Made by a program: the position numbers and the translations under genes. The notes under the pieces are model-generated. The model worked only from the letters and a program-made list of their open reading frames with translations. It was not told the origin of the DNA and searched no databases. Shown here in pieces: positions 35,494 to 44,455 of a stretch of DNA of 64,000 nt. The stretch spans positions 1-64,000 of the forward strand of contig JAPUDO010000060.1 in the NCBI GenBank assembly GCA_027493055.1, read 5' to 3'. Positions within the stretch are counted from its first letter, which is position 1, and each line of letters opens with the position of its first letter. This DNA is from Niabella sp. (GTDB lineage Bacteria > Bacteroidota > Bacteroidia > Chitinophagales > Chitinophagaceae).

Positions 35494-37290
35494 ATGAAAA
35501 ATATATTTATTCTGCTGCTTATATGGCCGCTTTTTATACTCTCCTGTAAAAAATACCTGAATCAGGCGCCTCAGGCGGAAATAACAGAAGCAGAAGTTTT
35601 TGGCACTTTTTCGCGTTACCAGGGCTTTGTAGAGGATATGTACCAGGCTATACCTGATTTTTCAAGGTCGCAGTATAATGTAATGAACTGGAATTTTTCC
35701 AATGATGTGTATAGCAGTCTTCCACAAAGTATGAACACTTTCTTTGGAAAAGGAGATTATTGGAAATGGACAAGCCGGCCATATAGTTTTTTTAATGGCA
35801 CCACCACACCCAGGGTAAATAACCAGGGGGCTGAATCAAGTAGCACGAACCAGCGGAGTGGCTTTTGGATAAATGGATGGAGGAGCATAAGAGTAGCCAA
35901 TATTGCTATCCAGAATATAGATATGATGCAGGGCACGCAGGAAGAAAAAAATCTAATATTGGGACAAGCTTATTTTTTCCGTGCTTTTTTCCATTTCAAT
36001 ATTCTCGCTTGCTGGGGTGGCATCCCTTATGTAGATAAAGTGCTTGCGCCGGAAGATAAATTAGACTGGCCGCGCCTTTCCTATCTTGAAACGGCGAAAA
36101 AAATTGCCGGAGACCTGGAAAAAGCGGCTGAATTGCTTCCCAAATCATGGAATGAAACGGCAACGGGGCAAAGCCTTGGCATAGGCGCCAGTGCAGGCCG
36201 TGTTACTAAAGGCGCTGCTTATGCGTACCTGGGCAAGAACTGGCTGTATGCTGCCAGCCCGCTGATGAACGGGATGGAAACAGGGAACTATACTTCTTAC
36301 AATACAGAACTGGCTAAAAAAGCTGCGGATGCCTTCAACCAGCTGCTGAAGCTGGCCGGTGAAGGCTATTACGGCCTGCATATCTGGGACAATTATTATC
36401 AGAATTTCTGGACAATGACCGCCGGTGAAAATCTTATTGGTAAAGAATGGGTATGGGGTCATCCGTATTATACAGGCAGTCGTAACGCTTATGGAGAGCA
36501 TTTATTAACGGTGCTCGGCGGTACCAATGCTGGTTATTGCCCTCCTACACTGGAGCTGGTTAATAAGTTCGGAATGGCTAATGGTTTGCCTATTGATGCA
36601 TCTGGCTCTGGGTATAACCCTAACAAGCCCTGGGATAACCGCGATCCCCGCTTTTACTATTCATTGGTATTGGATGGAGAAAAGATTATCCATTTTACCA
36701 CCAATTTTCCAACAGATACTTACGCCCAGTTTTATACTAATGGCAAGCACCGGATCAATGCAGCCACCGGGTTTGGCCAGAAAAAATTTTTAGGAAAAGG
36801 AGCCAACAACAAAGACCAGAAATGGGGCGCCAACTATGTTTTCATGGTGCCCTATATGCGGCTGGCCCATGCTTACCTGATGTATGCCGAAGCGGCTAAT
36901 GAAGGGTATGGCGGCCCCGATGGCAAATCGCCAGGAGGTACAATATCTGCAAAGGAAGCCGTCAATTTTGTACGTGCCCGGGCAGGCATCCCGGCGGAAG
37001 ATGCCCGGTTCTTAACATCCAAAGAGGTTTTCAGAAATGCAATTCGCAACGAGATAGGAGTAGAAACCTGCCTGGAAGGCCATCAATGGTTTGATTACCG
37101 CAGGTGGTACATTGCGCATTTGCCCGAAAACAGAACAAAAACAGGTTTGAACTATGATCAGGCACATACCTATTTTACACCGGTAAAGATGGGCGAGATC
37201 CTGTTCGATCCTGCAAAACATTACTGGCTCCCTTTTACAAGAGACGAGGCATCGCTGTATCCTGAATTTCCTCAAAACCCGGGATGGTAA
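35494..37290 (+). CDS. susD-like: SusD-like surface glycan-binding lipoprotein (pair 1)
   Basis: A 598-residue lipoprotein with lipobox ILSC (Cys18) that forms the lid of the SusC barrel and binds the glycan at the cell surface. The tetratricopeptide-like helical core is recognisable by LILGQAYFFRAFFHFNIL (about residues 153-170) and by the conserved C-terminal block AVNFVRARAGIP ... NEIGVETCLEGHQWFDYRRW. The protein ends in FPQNPGW, a typical SusD terminus. It lies directly after its SusC partner and 27 bp before the second SusC gene. Confidence 0.93.
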   Translation: MKNIFILLLIWPLFILSCKKYLNQAPQAEITEAEVFGTFSRYQGFVEDMYQAIPDFSRSQYNVMNWNFSNDVYSSLPQSMNTFFGKGDYWKWTSRPYSFFNGTTTPRVNNQGAESSSTNQRSGFWINGWRSIRVANIAIQNIDMMQGTQEEKNLILGQAYFFRAFFHFNILACWGGIPYVDKVLAPEDKLDWPRLSYLETAKKIAGDLEKAAELLPKSWNETATGQSLGIGASAGRVTKGAAYAYLGKNWLYAASPLMNGMETGNYTSYNTELAKKAADAFNQLLKLAGEGYYGLHIWDNYYQNFWTMTAGENLIGKEWVWGHPYYTGSRNAYGEHLLTVLGGTNAGYCPPTLELVNKFGMANGLPIDASGSGYNPNKPWDNRDPRFYYSLVLDGEKIIHFTTNFPTDTYAQFYTNGKHRINAATGFGQKKFLGKGANNKDQKWGANYVFMVPYMRLAHAYLMYAEAANEGYGGPDGKSPGGTISAKEAVNFVRARAGIPAEDARFLTSKEVFRNAIRNEIGVETCLEGHQWFDYRRWYIAHLPENRTKTGLNYDQAHTYFTPVKMGEILFDPAKHYWLPFTRDEASLYPEFPQNPGW

Positions 37291-37317
37291 ACTTCTGTTA
37301 ACAGTAAATAGTAAAAA

Positions 37318-40300
37318 ATGAACAAAAAATATCAATTATTACTGCTTATAACCTTCATCTTGTTTTCCGCACCCTGTATGGTGTTTGCCCAGGGAAAAGG
37401 CGGAAATATAGTTGTGTCATCTATGGTTACCGATGAATCGGGCAATGCCCTGGAGGGCGTGGATATCCTGAATGAGAAAGGCACTGTTATCAGCACTACG
37501 GACCAGAACGGAAATTTTTCAGTTCAGGCTAAGAAGAACAGTATCTTGCATATCAGGCACAAAGGTTTTAAAAGCATAGAGGTTTCCGTACAAAGTGCTC
37601 CGGATAAGCTTGTGCTTATGTCCCTTCCTTTTCTTATGGATGAGAGCGATAAGGTGCCCATTCTTTTTGGTGAAGTAAAAAGAAGAGAGACGGTAGGAGC
37701 CAGCTATACCCTGGACCCTTCTGAATTTTTTAAATACGATAATGTGCGAAGCGTATCAGGAGGTATGAACGGAAGAGTACCGGGTATGCTGGGAGCTAAT
37801 AATATCAGGGGGATAGGTAATGCATTGTTTTTGATAGACGGCCTTCCGCGCGATATTTCCGATATCAATATTGAAGAAGTAGACAAAATTACGGTGCTGA
37901 AAGACGCCAATGCTGCGGCTTTGTACGGTGGTATGGCCGCTAATGGAATAGTGCAGATCACTACAAAGAGGGGACAGGCATACAGGCAAAAGCTGAATGT
38001 GATTGCAGAAAAAGGTATTGCCATGCCCGTGGCACTGCCCCAATACCTGGGCTCTGCCGAATACATGAAATACCGCAACCAGGCTGCTATCAATGATGGT
38101 ATAGCAACAGCTCCCTTTTCTCCGGAAACCATAGAAAATTATGCTTCAGGGAAAAATCCGTATAGATATCCTGATGTGGATCTGTATTCCAGTGAATATC
38201 TTAAACGCTATCTGAATCAAAGCAAAGTTGCCGCAGAATTTTCAGGAGGAAATAAAGTTACCCGCTATTATGCCAGCCTGGGATGGACAGGCAGAGGAAC
38301 ACTATATAATATTGGCGATGCTGCAGATGCCAGCTACAACAAGTTTAACGTGCGCAGCAATATAGATATTAATGTTACCAATTTTATCAAAGCTTATATT
38401 GGAGTAGCTATGGTCTTCAATGTGAACAAAGATCCGGTAGGTAATTTCTGGAATGTTGCCTCAACATTGCAGCCTTATCGTTACTCCCAATTGCTGCCGC
38501 TTTCGCTAATGACGCATGATATGCAAATATCTGATGGCAGCTCACTTGATAACGCATTTAAAGTAGGAGGGAAATATATACTGGGGGGCAGCACACTTTA
38601 TACAGATAATGTATATGGTAACCAGTCGTTCGGAAGTTATTCAACCAATATCGACCGCTCGCTTCAATATACGCAGGGTGTGGCTGTGGATCTTGATAAA
38701 TTTATTAAAGGCCTGAACTTTAACGCAGCTGTCAGCTTTGATTTTTTTAACAGCTTTCAGCAAGGTGTTAGTAACGCTTATGCAGTATATGAGCCTATGT
38801 GGACGGACCAGGATTCTATTTCGGGCCTTACCAGGGTAGGGGCTGATCTGCGGACAGGCACACAAACCGCAAACGGTGCGTATTTTCAGCGCAGGAATAA
38901 TGTATCTGCCGCATTTGATTACCACCGGGAATTAGGCGGGGGGCATAACCTGTCCGCAACAGTACTGGGTTTTTTTACCCAATTGAGGCAGGAAGATCTG
39001 CTTGATCCTCAGAAAAACGCTCATCTGGGCGCACGCGTTAGCTATCATTATGCAGGAAAATATCTTGCTGATTTCAGCAGCGCTTATGTAAACGGATATA
39101 AATTTGCCCCGGGACATAAAGGAGGATTTTCGCCTTCACTGGGCCTGGCCTGGGTGATCAGCGATGAGCATTTTCTTTCCAATGCAAAAGCCATAAACTT
39201 TCTGAAGTTAAGGGCATCGGCAGGGATTATCAATTACGAGCCTTCGGGTAATGATTATACCTTGTATTCACAAACATTCGGTAATTATAACGGAGCCTTT
39301 GGCTGGGATGATGGACAGCGGTCTCTTCCCTCAAGAACGCTGATTCATGCGGCAAACGAAGCGCTTACTTTTCAGAAATCCAAAACCTTCAACCTGGGCC
39401 TGGAAGGTTACTTCTTTGATCAGGTGCTTGCCCTGGATGCAAATGCATTTCTTACAAAAAGAACAGGCCTGGTTGTGCAGAGGAGCACTTATCCGTCTTA
39501 TCTGGCTAATTATATCCCTTACGAAAATTATAATGAAACCGATTATAAAGGGCTGGAGGCGGGCTTAGTATGGAAGCTGGGCCGTAAGAAGGATACGGGG
39601 CTGGATATAGGAGTAAATATGCTGTATTCAACTTCTGAAAGAGTGAAGGTAGACGAAATGCGGTCTGAGCCCTACCTGAACAGGCAGGGGCAACCAGATG
39701 ATGCAATGTTTGGCCTGGAAGCCATCGGTTTATTTGATAGCTGGGAAACTATTCAGAGCAGTCCCCAGCAGGCCTTTACTGCCGTAAAGCCGGGGGATAT
39801 CAGGTATAAAGATCAAAATAATGATGGCGTGATCAATGAAGATGATCTCGTTTACATTGGTAATTCCCAGGCCCGCCTGTCGTTTGGACTGTCACTGCTT
39901 GCCCGCTATAAAAACTTAAGCCTTTTTGCCATGGCAACAGCAAGGCAGGGTGGCTACTCCTATAACAACAGCGGGTACTATTGGGTACAGGGAGAGGATA
40001 GATATTCCGTTGAAGTATTGAATAGCTGGACAGAAGCCACCAAAGCAACAGCAACCTATCCGCGTTTATCATACGGAAACAATACCAATAATTTCAGGCC
40101 CTCTACTTTCTGGCTGTATAAAAATGATTTTATCAGGCTGGAGCGGGTACAGTTGAATTATGATCTGCCTTCAGGAATATCCAACATTTTATTTTCCAGG
40201 GATATAAGCTTTTTCCTCCGCGGAGAAAATCTGCTGCGGTTTTCCAAAGACGCAGAAAAGAGACAACTGGTGATAGGCGGGGAGCCTGACTATCGGGGCT

Positions 40301-40329
40301 TTTTATTAGGATTGAAAGTAAAGTTTTAA
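37318..40329 (+). CDS. susC-like: SusC-like TonB-dependent receptor without STN domain (pair 2)
   Basis: A 1003-residue outer-membrane importer. Signal peptide (1-24, ending VFAQ), carboxypeptidase-regulatory-like domain (about 31-103, SSMVTDESGNALEGVDILN), plug (NIRGIGNALFLIDGLPRDI, DANAAALYGGMAANGIVQITTKRG) and barrel ending in LGLKVKF. There is no STN domain, so it should not signal through a FecR protein. Instead of the usual DVVVVGYG TonB-box-like segment it has SDKVPILFGEVKRRE, a variant found in some SusC subgroups. It lies 11 bp before its SusD partner. Having two receptors next to each other suggests that two different oligosaccharides are taken up. Confidence 0.93.
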   Translation: MNKKYQLLLLITFILFSAPCMVFAQGKGGNIVVSSMVTDESGNALEGVDILNEKGTVISTTDQNGNFSVQAKKNSILHIRHKGFKSIEVSVQSAPDKLVLMSLPFLMDESDKVPILFGEVKRRETVGASYTLDPSEFFKYDNVRSVSGGMNGRVPGMLGANNIRGIGNALFLIDGLPRDISDINIEEVDKITVLKDANAAALYGGMAANGIVQITTKRGQAYRQKLNVIAEKGIAMPVALPQYLGSAEYMKYRNQAAINDGIATAPFSPETIENYASGKNPYRYPDVDLYSSEYLKRYLNQSKVAAEFSGGNKVTRYYASLGWTGRGTLYNIGDAADASYNKFNVRSNIDINVTNFIKAYIGVAMVFNVNKDPVGNFWNVASTLQPYRYSQLLPLSLMTHDMQISDGSSLDNAFKVGGKYILGGSTLYTDNVYGNQSFGSYSTNIDRSLQYTQGVAVDLDKFIKGLNFNAAVSFDFFNSFQQGVSNAYAVYEPMWTDQDSISGLTRVGADLRTGTQTANGAYFQRRNNVSAAFDYHRELGGGHNLSATVLGFFTQLRQEDLLDPQKNAHLGARVSYHYAGKYLADFSSAYVNGYKFAPGHKGGFSPSLGLAWVISDEHFLSNAKAINFLKLRASAGIINYEPSGNDYTLYSQTFGNYNGAFGWDDGQRSLPSRTLIHAANEALTFQKSKTFNLGLEGYFFDQVLALDANAFLTKRTGLVVQRSTYPSYLANYIPYENYNETDYKGLEAGLVWKLGRKKDTGLDIGVNMLYSTSERVKVDEMRSEPYLNRQGQPDDAMFGLEAIGLFDSWETIQSSPQQAFTAVKPGDIRYKDQNNDGVINEDDLVYIGNSQARLSFGLSLLARYKNLSLFAMATARQGGYSYNNSGYYWVQGEDRYSVEVLNSWTEATKATATYPRLSYGNNTNNFRPSTFWLYKNDFIRLERVQLNYDLPSGISNILFSRDISFFLRGENLLRFSKDAEKRQLVIGGEPDYRGFLLGLKVKF

Positions 40330-40340
40330 ATACATTTAAA

Positions 40341-42059
40341 ATGAAGAAAAATATTTTACCGCTATTGCTGCTCCTTATGATATCAGCCTGCCAGGAAGAG
40401 GGTTTGCTGGAACCGGGGAAAAATAACCAGCAGCAACTTGATTATGTATTGAGAACGCCTGCTTTTGCAGAGGGGTTTTTGATGAGCGCTTATAAAAACC
40501 TGGACACGGAATATAATTATACCGAATGTGCAACCGATGATGCGGTGAACAATGCCAACGGCAATGCGCTCAGAAGAATAGCCACAGGCGAATGGTCTGC
40601 GCTTTATTCTCCCACGCAGGTGGGAGGATGGGACGGCGCTTACCAGGCTATCTTTAACCTGAATTATTTGCTCTCGATTGTGAACGATGTGCAATGGAGC
40701 ACCCAGGATCCCGAGAGGAACCAATTGTTTATAAAGAAAAACAGTGGTGAAGCGTATGCGCTTCGGGGATATTTTTATCTGCAATTGCTGGTGCGTTATG
40801 GAGGAAAGTCCGTTACCGGTGAGCTGCTGGGAGTGCCCTTGCTTATTGAGCCCGTGAAAGTAACAGACAATTATAAATTACCCCGGGCTTCCTTTAGGGC
40901 GGTAATGGACCAGGTATATGCAGATTTTGATAAGGCTATGGAGTTATTACCGGCCACCTGGAATAATAATTATACTGTTGATAATTATATACGGGTATTT
41001 GGAAGCCAGAACCAGGGCCGTATACAGGGGAAAATAGTATCAGCTTTTAAAGCCAAAGCAGCGCTTTTAGATGCCAGTCCGGCGTTTAACGGAGGAAACT
41101 ACAATACTGAAAAAGCGGCCAGGGCAGCTGAGCTGGCCGCTTCTTTACTGACGGCTTTAGGCGGAGCCACGGCCCTGCCACAGGATGGTGTTTTGTTTTA
41201 TGATAAAGATGATGATGTTAATAACCCTGAAATACTCTGGCGTACCGATTTTGCAAACAATAATACACGGGAGAAAGCTAATTACCCGCCCACGCTGTTT
41301 GGAAACGGAAGGGTTAATCCTACGCAAAACCTGGTTGACGCTTTTCCAATGAAAAACGGTTATCCTATTACACATGCTTCCAGCGGGTATGCTGCAAATA
41401 ATCCGTATGCTAACAGGGACCCCAGATTAGGTTATTTTATAGTTACAAATGGCTCCGTTGTACGTACGGGAACACCTGCAATCAATACCAGCGTTACCAG
41501 CACTACCAACGACGGGCTGAATAAAACCGAATTTTCTACCAGAACCGGGTATTATCTGAAGAAACTGTTAAGAACGGAAGTTAATCTTAGCCCCAACACT
41601 ACCACCAATAGTCGCCATTTTTACACGTTCCTCCGGTACACAGATCTGTTTCTTGCTTATGCAGAAGCAGCCAACGAAGCATGGGGCCCAAAAGCTGATC
41701 CCAGAGGGTATGGTTTTACAGCCTACAGTATTATCGCACAAATCCGCAAAAGAGCAGGAATTACGCAACCCGATAATTACCTGGCCGCCATTGCAACAAA
41801 GGAGGCCATGCGCGAACTGATCAGAAACGAACGGCGGCTTGAATTGTGTTTTGAAGATCATCGTTTTTGGGATATCAGGAGATGGCAGCTGGACGGCGCT
41901 ATCACGGGTACCGCAAAAGGCGTTTCCATCAATGGAAGTGCATTTGATATCATGGATGTAGAGCCAAGAACTTACAGGTTGCCCGATGCCTATTATGGCC
42001 CGATCCCGAGAGCAGAGATAACTAAAAATGTGCTTCTTCTACAGAATGCAGGATGGTAA
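40341..42059 (+). CDS. susD-like: SusD-like surface glycan-binding lipoprotein (pair 2)
   Basis: A 572-residue lipoprotein with lipobox ISAC (Cys17) followed by the acidic QEEG, which fits surface export. Core motifs: GEAYALRGYFYLQLLVRYGG (about residues 137-155), FLAYAEAANEAWG and the C-terminal RNERRLELCFEDHRFWDIRRW. It ends in LLQNAGW. It is the partner of the STN-less SusC just upstream and precedes a second surface lipoprotein 31 bp downstream. Confidence 0.93.
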   Translation: MKKNILPLLLLLMISACQEEGLLEPGKNNQQQLDYVLRTPAFAEGFLMSAYKNLDTEYNYTECATDDAVNNANGNALRRIATGEWSALYSPTQVGGWDGAYQAIFNLNYLLSIVNDVQWSTQDPERNQLFIKKNSGEAYALRGYFYLQLLVRYGGKSVTGELLGVPLLIEPVKVTDNYKLPRASFRAVMDQVYADFDKAMELLPATWNNNYTVDNYIRVFGSQNQGRIQGKIVSAFKAKAALLDASPAFNGGNYNTEKAARAAELAASLLTALGGATALPQDGVLFYDKDDDVNNPEILWRTDFANNNTREKANYPPTLFGNGRVNPTQNLVDAFPMKNGYPITHASSGYAANNPYANRDPRLGYFIVTNGSVVRTGTPAINTSVTSTTNDGLNKTEFSTRTGYYLKKLLRTEVNLSPNTTTNSRHFYTFLRYTDLFLAYAEAANEAWGPKADPRGYGFTAYSIIAQIRKRAGITQPDNYLAAIATKEAMRELIRNERRLELCFEDHRFWDIRRWQLDGAITGTAKGVSINGSAFDIMDVEPRTYRLPDAYYGPIPRAEITKNVLLLQNAGW

Positions 42060-42090
42060 TATAAAATTAAAAACATAAAATATATACAAG

Positions 42091-43128
42091 ATGAAAAAGA
42101 TAATGAAGCTGTTGCTGTTTACAGTAATATTATCAACGGCAATATGCTCCTGCCAGAACAAGGATGTGGATTTCCCTGATTTTGAGTACACCACCACTTA
42201 CTTTCCGTATCAATATCCTGTGAGAACACTGACTTTGGGAGATTATTATTTTGACAATGAAAATGATAATAACCTGAGGTTTGCTATATCGGCAACAATG
42301 GGAGGTGTTTATGAAAATAAAGAAGATCGCCTGGTAGACTTTGTTGTTGACGAGAAGCTGGTTGAAAAAATGTATATAGGAAACAAGCAAATATTGCCGC
42401 TGCCATCCAAATATTATACGCTGAGTGACCCTTCACGCATTGTTATTCCAAAAGGAAAATTATCCGGAAGCGTGTACGTTCAGTTAACAGAAGAATTTTT
42501 AAATGATCCTAATGCACTGGGGCCTGCAGGTACTGTTTACGTAGTACCGTTACGCATCACCAAATCAACCACGGATTCAGTGCTTTTTGGAAAACCTTCG
42601 GTAGCTAATCCTGATTACAGGATAGGTGATAACTGGGAAATAAATCCCAAAAATTTCACACTTTTCGGAATTAATTATGTAAATGAATATCATGGTAATT
42701 ATTTGGTAAGAGGAAAATCTGAGCAACAGCAGCTGGCGGGCACACCGGTAGCTACTACAGTTTACCGGACAAAAGATGTGGAAACCGATCGTGTAATAGG
42801 CATGGGCACGGCATCCAGGAATGAGGTAACGTACACCAAAGAGGTTGCCAGAAGCGCAGGGCAAAGTCCCGGTAATTTCACTATGCGAATTACTTTTGGT
42901 GGAAATGGGAACGGCCAGATAGCTACGAATCCGGGCTCTGCTTTTTCGGTAACCGGTACGGCAAAATTTGTAAAAGATGCGGAATCATGGGGAGGAAAGC
43001 CAAGGGCTGCTATTTATTTAGATTATGTGGTGAATGACGGATCTTTTTTAAATGCAGCAAAAGATACCCTGGTGTTCCGCGACAAGGGCGTTTATTTCCA
43101 GGAATTTACTTCTGTATATAAGCCCTGA
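42091..43128 (+). CDS. Surface glycan-binding lipoprotein, DUF1735/DUF5627-like
   Basis: A 345-residue lipoprotein (signal ending ICSC, Cys21, then QNKDVDFPD) placed where Bacteroidota PULs keep their surface glycan-binding proteins, right after a SusC/SusD pair. The N-terminal half (YYTLSDPSRIVIPKGKLSG, AGTVYVVPLRITK) matches the BT_3987-type DUF1735 immunoglobulin-like domain; the C-terminal half (YHGNYLVRGKSE, SAFSVTGTAKFV, LDYVV) resembles the partner beta-barrel domain DUF5627. It most likely helps SusD 2 collect the polysaccharide. It is the last gene before a 655 bp intergenic region and a terminator-like hairpin. Confidence 0.75.
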   Translation: MKKIMKLLLFTVILSTAICSCQNKDVDFPDFEYTTTYFPYQYPVRTLTLGDYYFDNENDNNLRFAISATMGGVYENKEDRLVDFVVDEKLVEKMYIGNKQILPLPSKYYTLSDPSRIVIPKGKLSGSVYVQLTEEFLNDPNALGPAGTVYVVPLRITKSTTDSVLFGKPSVANPDYRIGDNWEINPKNFTLFGINYVNEYHGNYLVRGKSEQQQLAGTPVATTVYRTKDVETDRVIGMGTASRNEVTYTKEVARSAGQSPGNFTMRITFGGNGNGQIATNPGSAFSVTGTAKFVKDAESWGGKPRAAIYLDYVVNDGSFLNAAKDTLVFRDKGVYFQEFTSVYKP

Positions 43129-43325
43129 TATTTTTAAATATATAACGCAAACGCCCGGCACCTCGTAATTTAAAAGCAGGCACTATTAATATGACGGGGA
43201 TAGAAAAATATTTTTCGTGCTTGATTGTTGATTGGAACATACAATAGTACTAATGACGCTATGCTGGGTGTTTTCAACGGATAACAGAGCTGGACCTTCT
43301 TAATAAATTTTACAGCACAATAGAT

Positions 43326-43418
43326 TGTAACATGTACATTCTTCACAAATAATTTTGTTACAAAAATGTAACATTACTGCTCGTAACATTTTAAATTGTT
43401 ACATTTATAAATGTTACA
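43326..43418. promoter_or_regulatory. Overlapping TGTTACA/TGTAACA palindrome array
   Basis: Six half-sites occur in 93 bp: TGTAACA at 43326-43332, TGTTACA at 43356-43362, TGTAACA at 43367-43373, GTAACA at 43383-43388, TGTTACA at 43397-43403 and TGTTACA at 43412-43418. Sites two and three form an inverted repeat with a 4 bp spacer. Sites four and five form a 20 bp near-perfect palindrome (43383-43402). ACATTTATAAATGT at 43401-43414 is a perfect 14 bp palindrome. Such density suggests an operator cluster for a dimeric DNA-binding protein. No such regulator gene is in the window and I cannot name the family. Confidence 0.6.
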
Positions 43419-43474
43419 AAAGCTTGTCCTGAAAAAGTTGCTACTTTTTACTTGTTAATCTGTGCATAGTCAAT

Positions 43475-43503
43475 AAAAAAGCTCCCGGAAAGGGAGCCTT
43501 TTA
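43475..43503 (+). terminator. Terminator-like hairpin
   Basis: GCTCCC at 43481-43486 pairs with GGGAGC at 43492-43497 around the loop GGAAA; an A-run (43475-43480) precedes it and CTTTT follows. The A-run and T-run flanks make it look like an intrinsic terminator that could work in both directions. It probably ends the block that finishes with the lipoprotein gene at 43128, or insulates the fecI promoter downstream. Confidence 0.6.
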
Positions 43504-43716
43504 GTAGCAGAGGTGGGAAAAATAACAAACCAGATCGTTGAAGATTTTTTTGAATTCTGTGAAATAGCAGACTGTCATGATAATCTCTGATTTTAAATGA
43601 ACTGATTTAACAGTTGTCAGCTAAGTCTTCACTGTTATTATAGTACCTGCCGATACTTTTCGTTACAATTAATACTTTCTTTTAAAGATTCCTGACCGGT
43701 TTAAGAAATTCTGAAG

Positions 43717-43724
43717 TATGTTTG
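43717..43724 (+). promoter_or_regulatory. Candidate promoter of the fecI-fecR-susCD unit
   Basis: TATGTTTG is an exact match to the Bacteroidota TAnnTTTG -7 consensus. The -33 region at about 43698-43703 reads GGTTTA, only partly like TTTG. Transcription would start near 43731, leaving a leader of about 53 bases before the TTG start of the sigma-factor gene. Confidence 0.5.
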
Positions 43725-43783
43725 ACTTTAGTAATGGACTATTGAAATTTATAATTTCATTAACTTTATCGGCTTAGAAGATT

Positions 43784-44386
43784 TTGGAGAACAATACGCC
43801 ATATAAGAAAGAAGAATTACTTACGCTTATTATTTCTGGTGATCAAAAAGCTTTCAGGAGGTTTTTCGAACTACAGGAGCAGCCGCTGTTGTTTTTTGCG
43901 GACAAGCTGCTCTCCAACAGGCAGCAGGCAGAGGATAGTGTTCTTATTGCGTTTCAAAAATTCTGGGAGCTAAAGGATAATTTTGCCAGCCTGGAATCGG
44001 TTCGTTCATTTTTATACACTACTGTCAGAAACCTGGCGCTGAACCATATTAAACGCCGTAATATGCTTCAGACCGCTCATCAGGACATCTTAAAGCAAAG
44101 TACTGCTTATGATGATGCGTATGTTGAATATAAAATGCTGCAAAGCGAATTGCTGGCACTGGTTTATAATGAAATACAATCTTTACAGAGTAATCACCGG
44201 CAAATATTGCAATTAGCATTTATTGAAGAATTATCTACTAAAGAAATAAGTCAAAAGCTTTCGATGGAAGAAAGCAGTGTTCGTTCTGCCAAAACACGGG
44301 CACTTATTCAGCTAAAAAAAGCCCTCGTTCATAAGAAAATATTTTCGGTGGGTATATGGTTGCTGTTTTTAAGTACCGGTAAGTAG
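43784..44386 (+). CDS. ECF RNA polymerase sigma factor, FecI-like
   Basis: A 200-residue extracytoplasmic-function sigma-70 factor that directs RNA polymerase to the promoters of its PUL when released by the FecR partner. Region 2 covers about residues 18-90 (FRRFFELQEQPLLFFADKLL, DSVLIAFQKFWE) and region 4 about 128-185 (LQLAFIEELSTKEISQKLS, SVRSAKTRALIQLKKAL). It must start at a TTG: a TAG stop lies in frame at 43775-43777 and there is no ATG before region 2. A hydrophobic tail (IFSVGIWLLFLSTG) ends the protein, which is common in this family. FecR follows after 69 bp. Confidence 0.92.
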   Translation: MENNTPYKKEELLTLIISGDQKAFRRFFELQEQPLLFFADKLLSNRQQAEDSVLIAFQKFWELKDNFASLESVRSFLYTTVRNLALNHIKRRNMLQTAHQDILKQSTAYDDAYVEYKMLQSELLALVYNEIQSLQSNHRQILQLAFIEELSTKEISQKLSMEESSVRSAKTRALIQLKKALVHKKIFSVGIWLLFLSTGK

Positions 44387-44455
44387 CGCTTATGATTTTT
44401 CAAAAAAAATCATTTTTCTTGCAGCGTTTACGGTTTTCAATTGTTTTATAGGAGT

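Larger units (their letters stand above)
43129..43783 (+). other. 655 bp intergenic regulatory region before fecI
   Basis: No gene is visible. In order it holds an A/T-rich 3' region after the lipoprotein gene, a dense array of TGTTACA/TGTAACA half-sites (43326-43418), a terminator-like hairpin (43475-43503) and a consensus promoter element (43717-43724) in front of the sigma-factor gene. This is the longest gene-free stretch of the window and looks like the main control region. Confidence 0.7.

Noticed and set aside
43326-43418. CRISPR array
   Set aside because: The repeats are only 7 bases, occur in both orientations, and the spacing is irregular; this is an operator-like array.
43129-43783. 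Possible small genes or tRNA in the intergenic region
   Set aside because: Frames are broken by stops and no cloverleaf-like arm pattern is visible; the region is A/T-rich and filled with palindromes.
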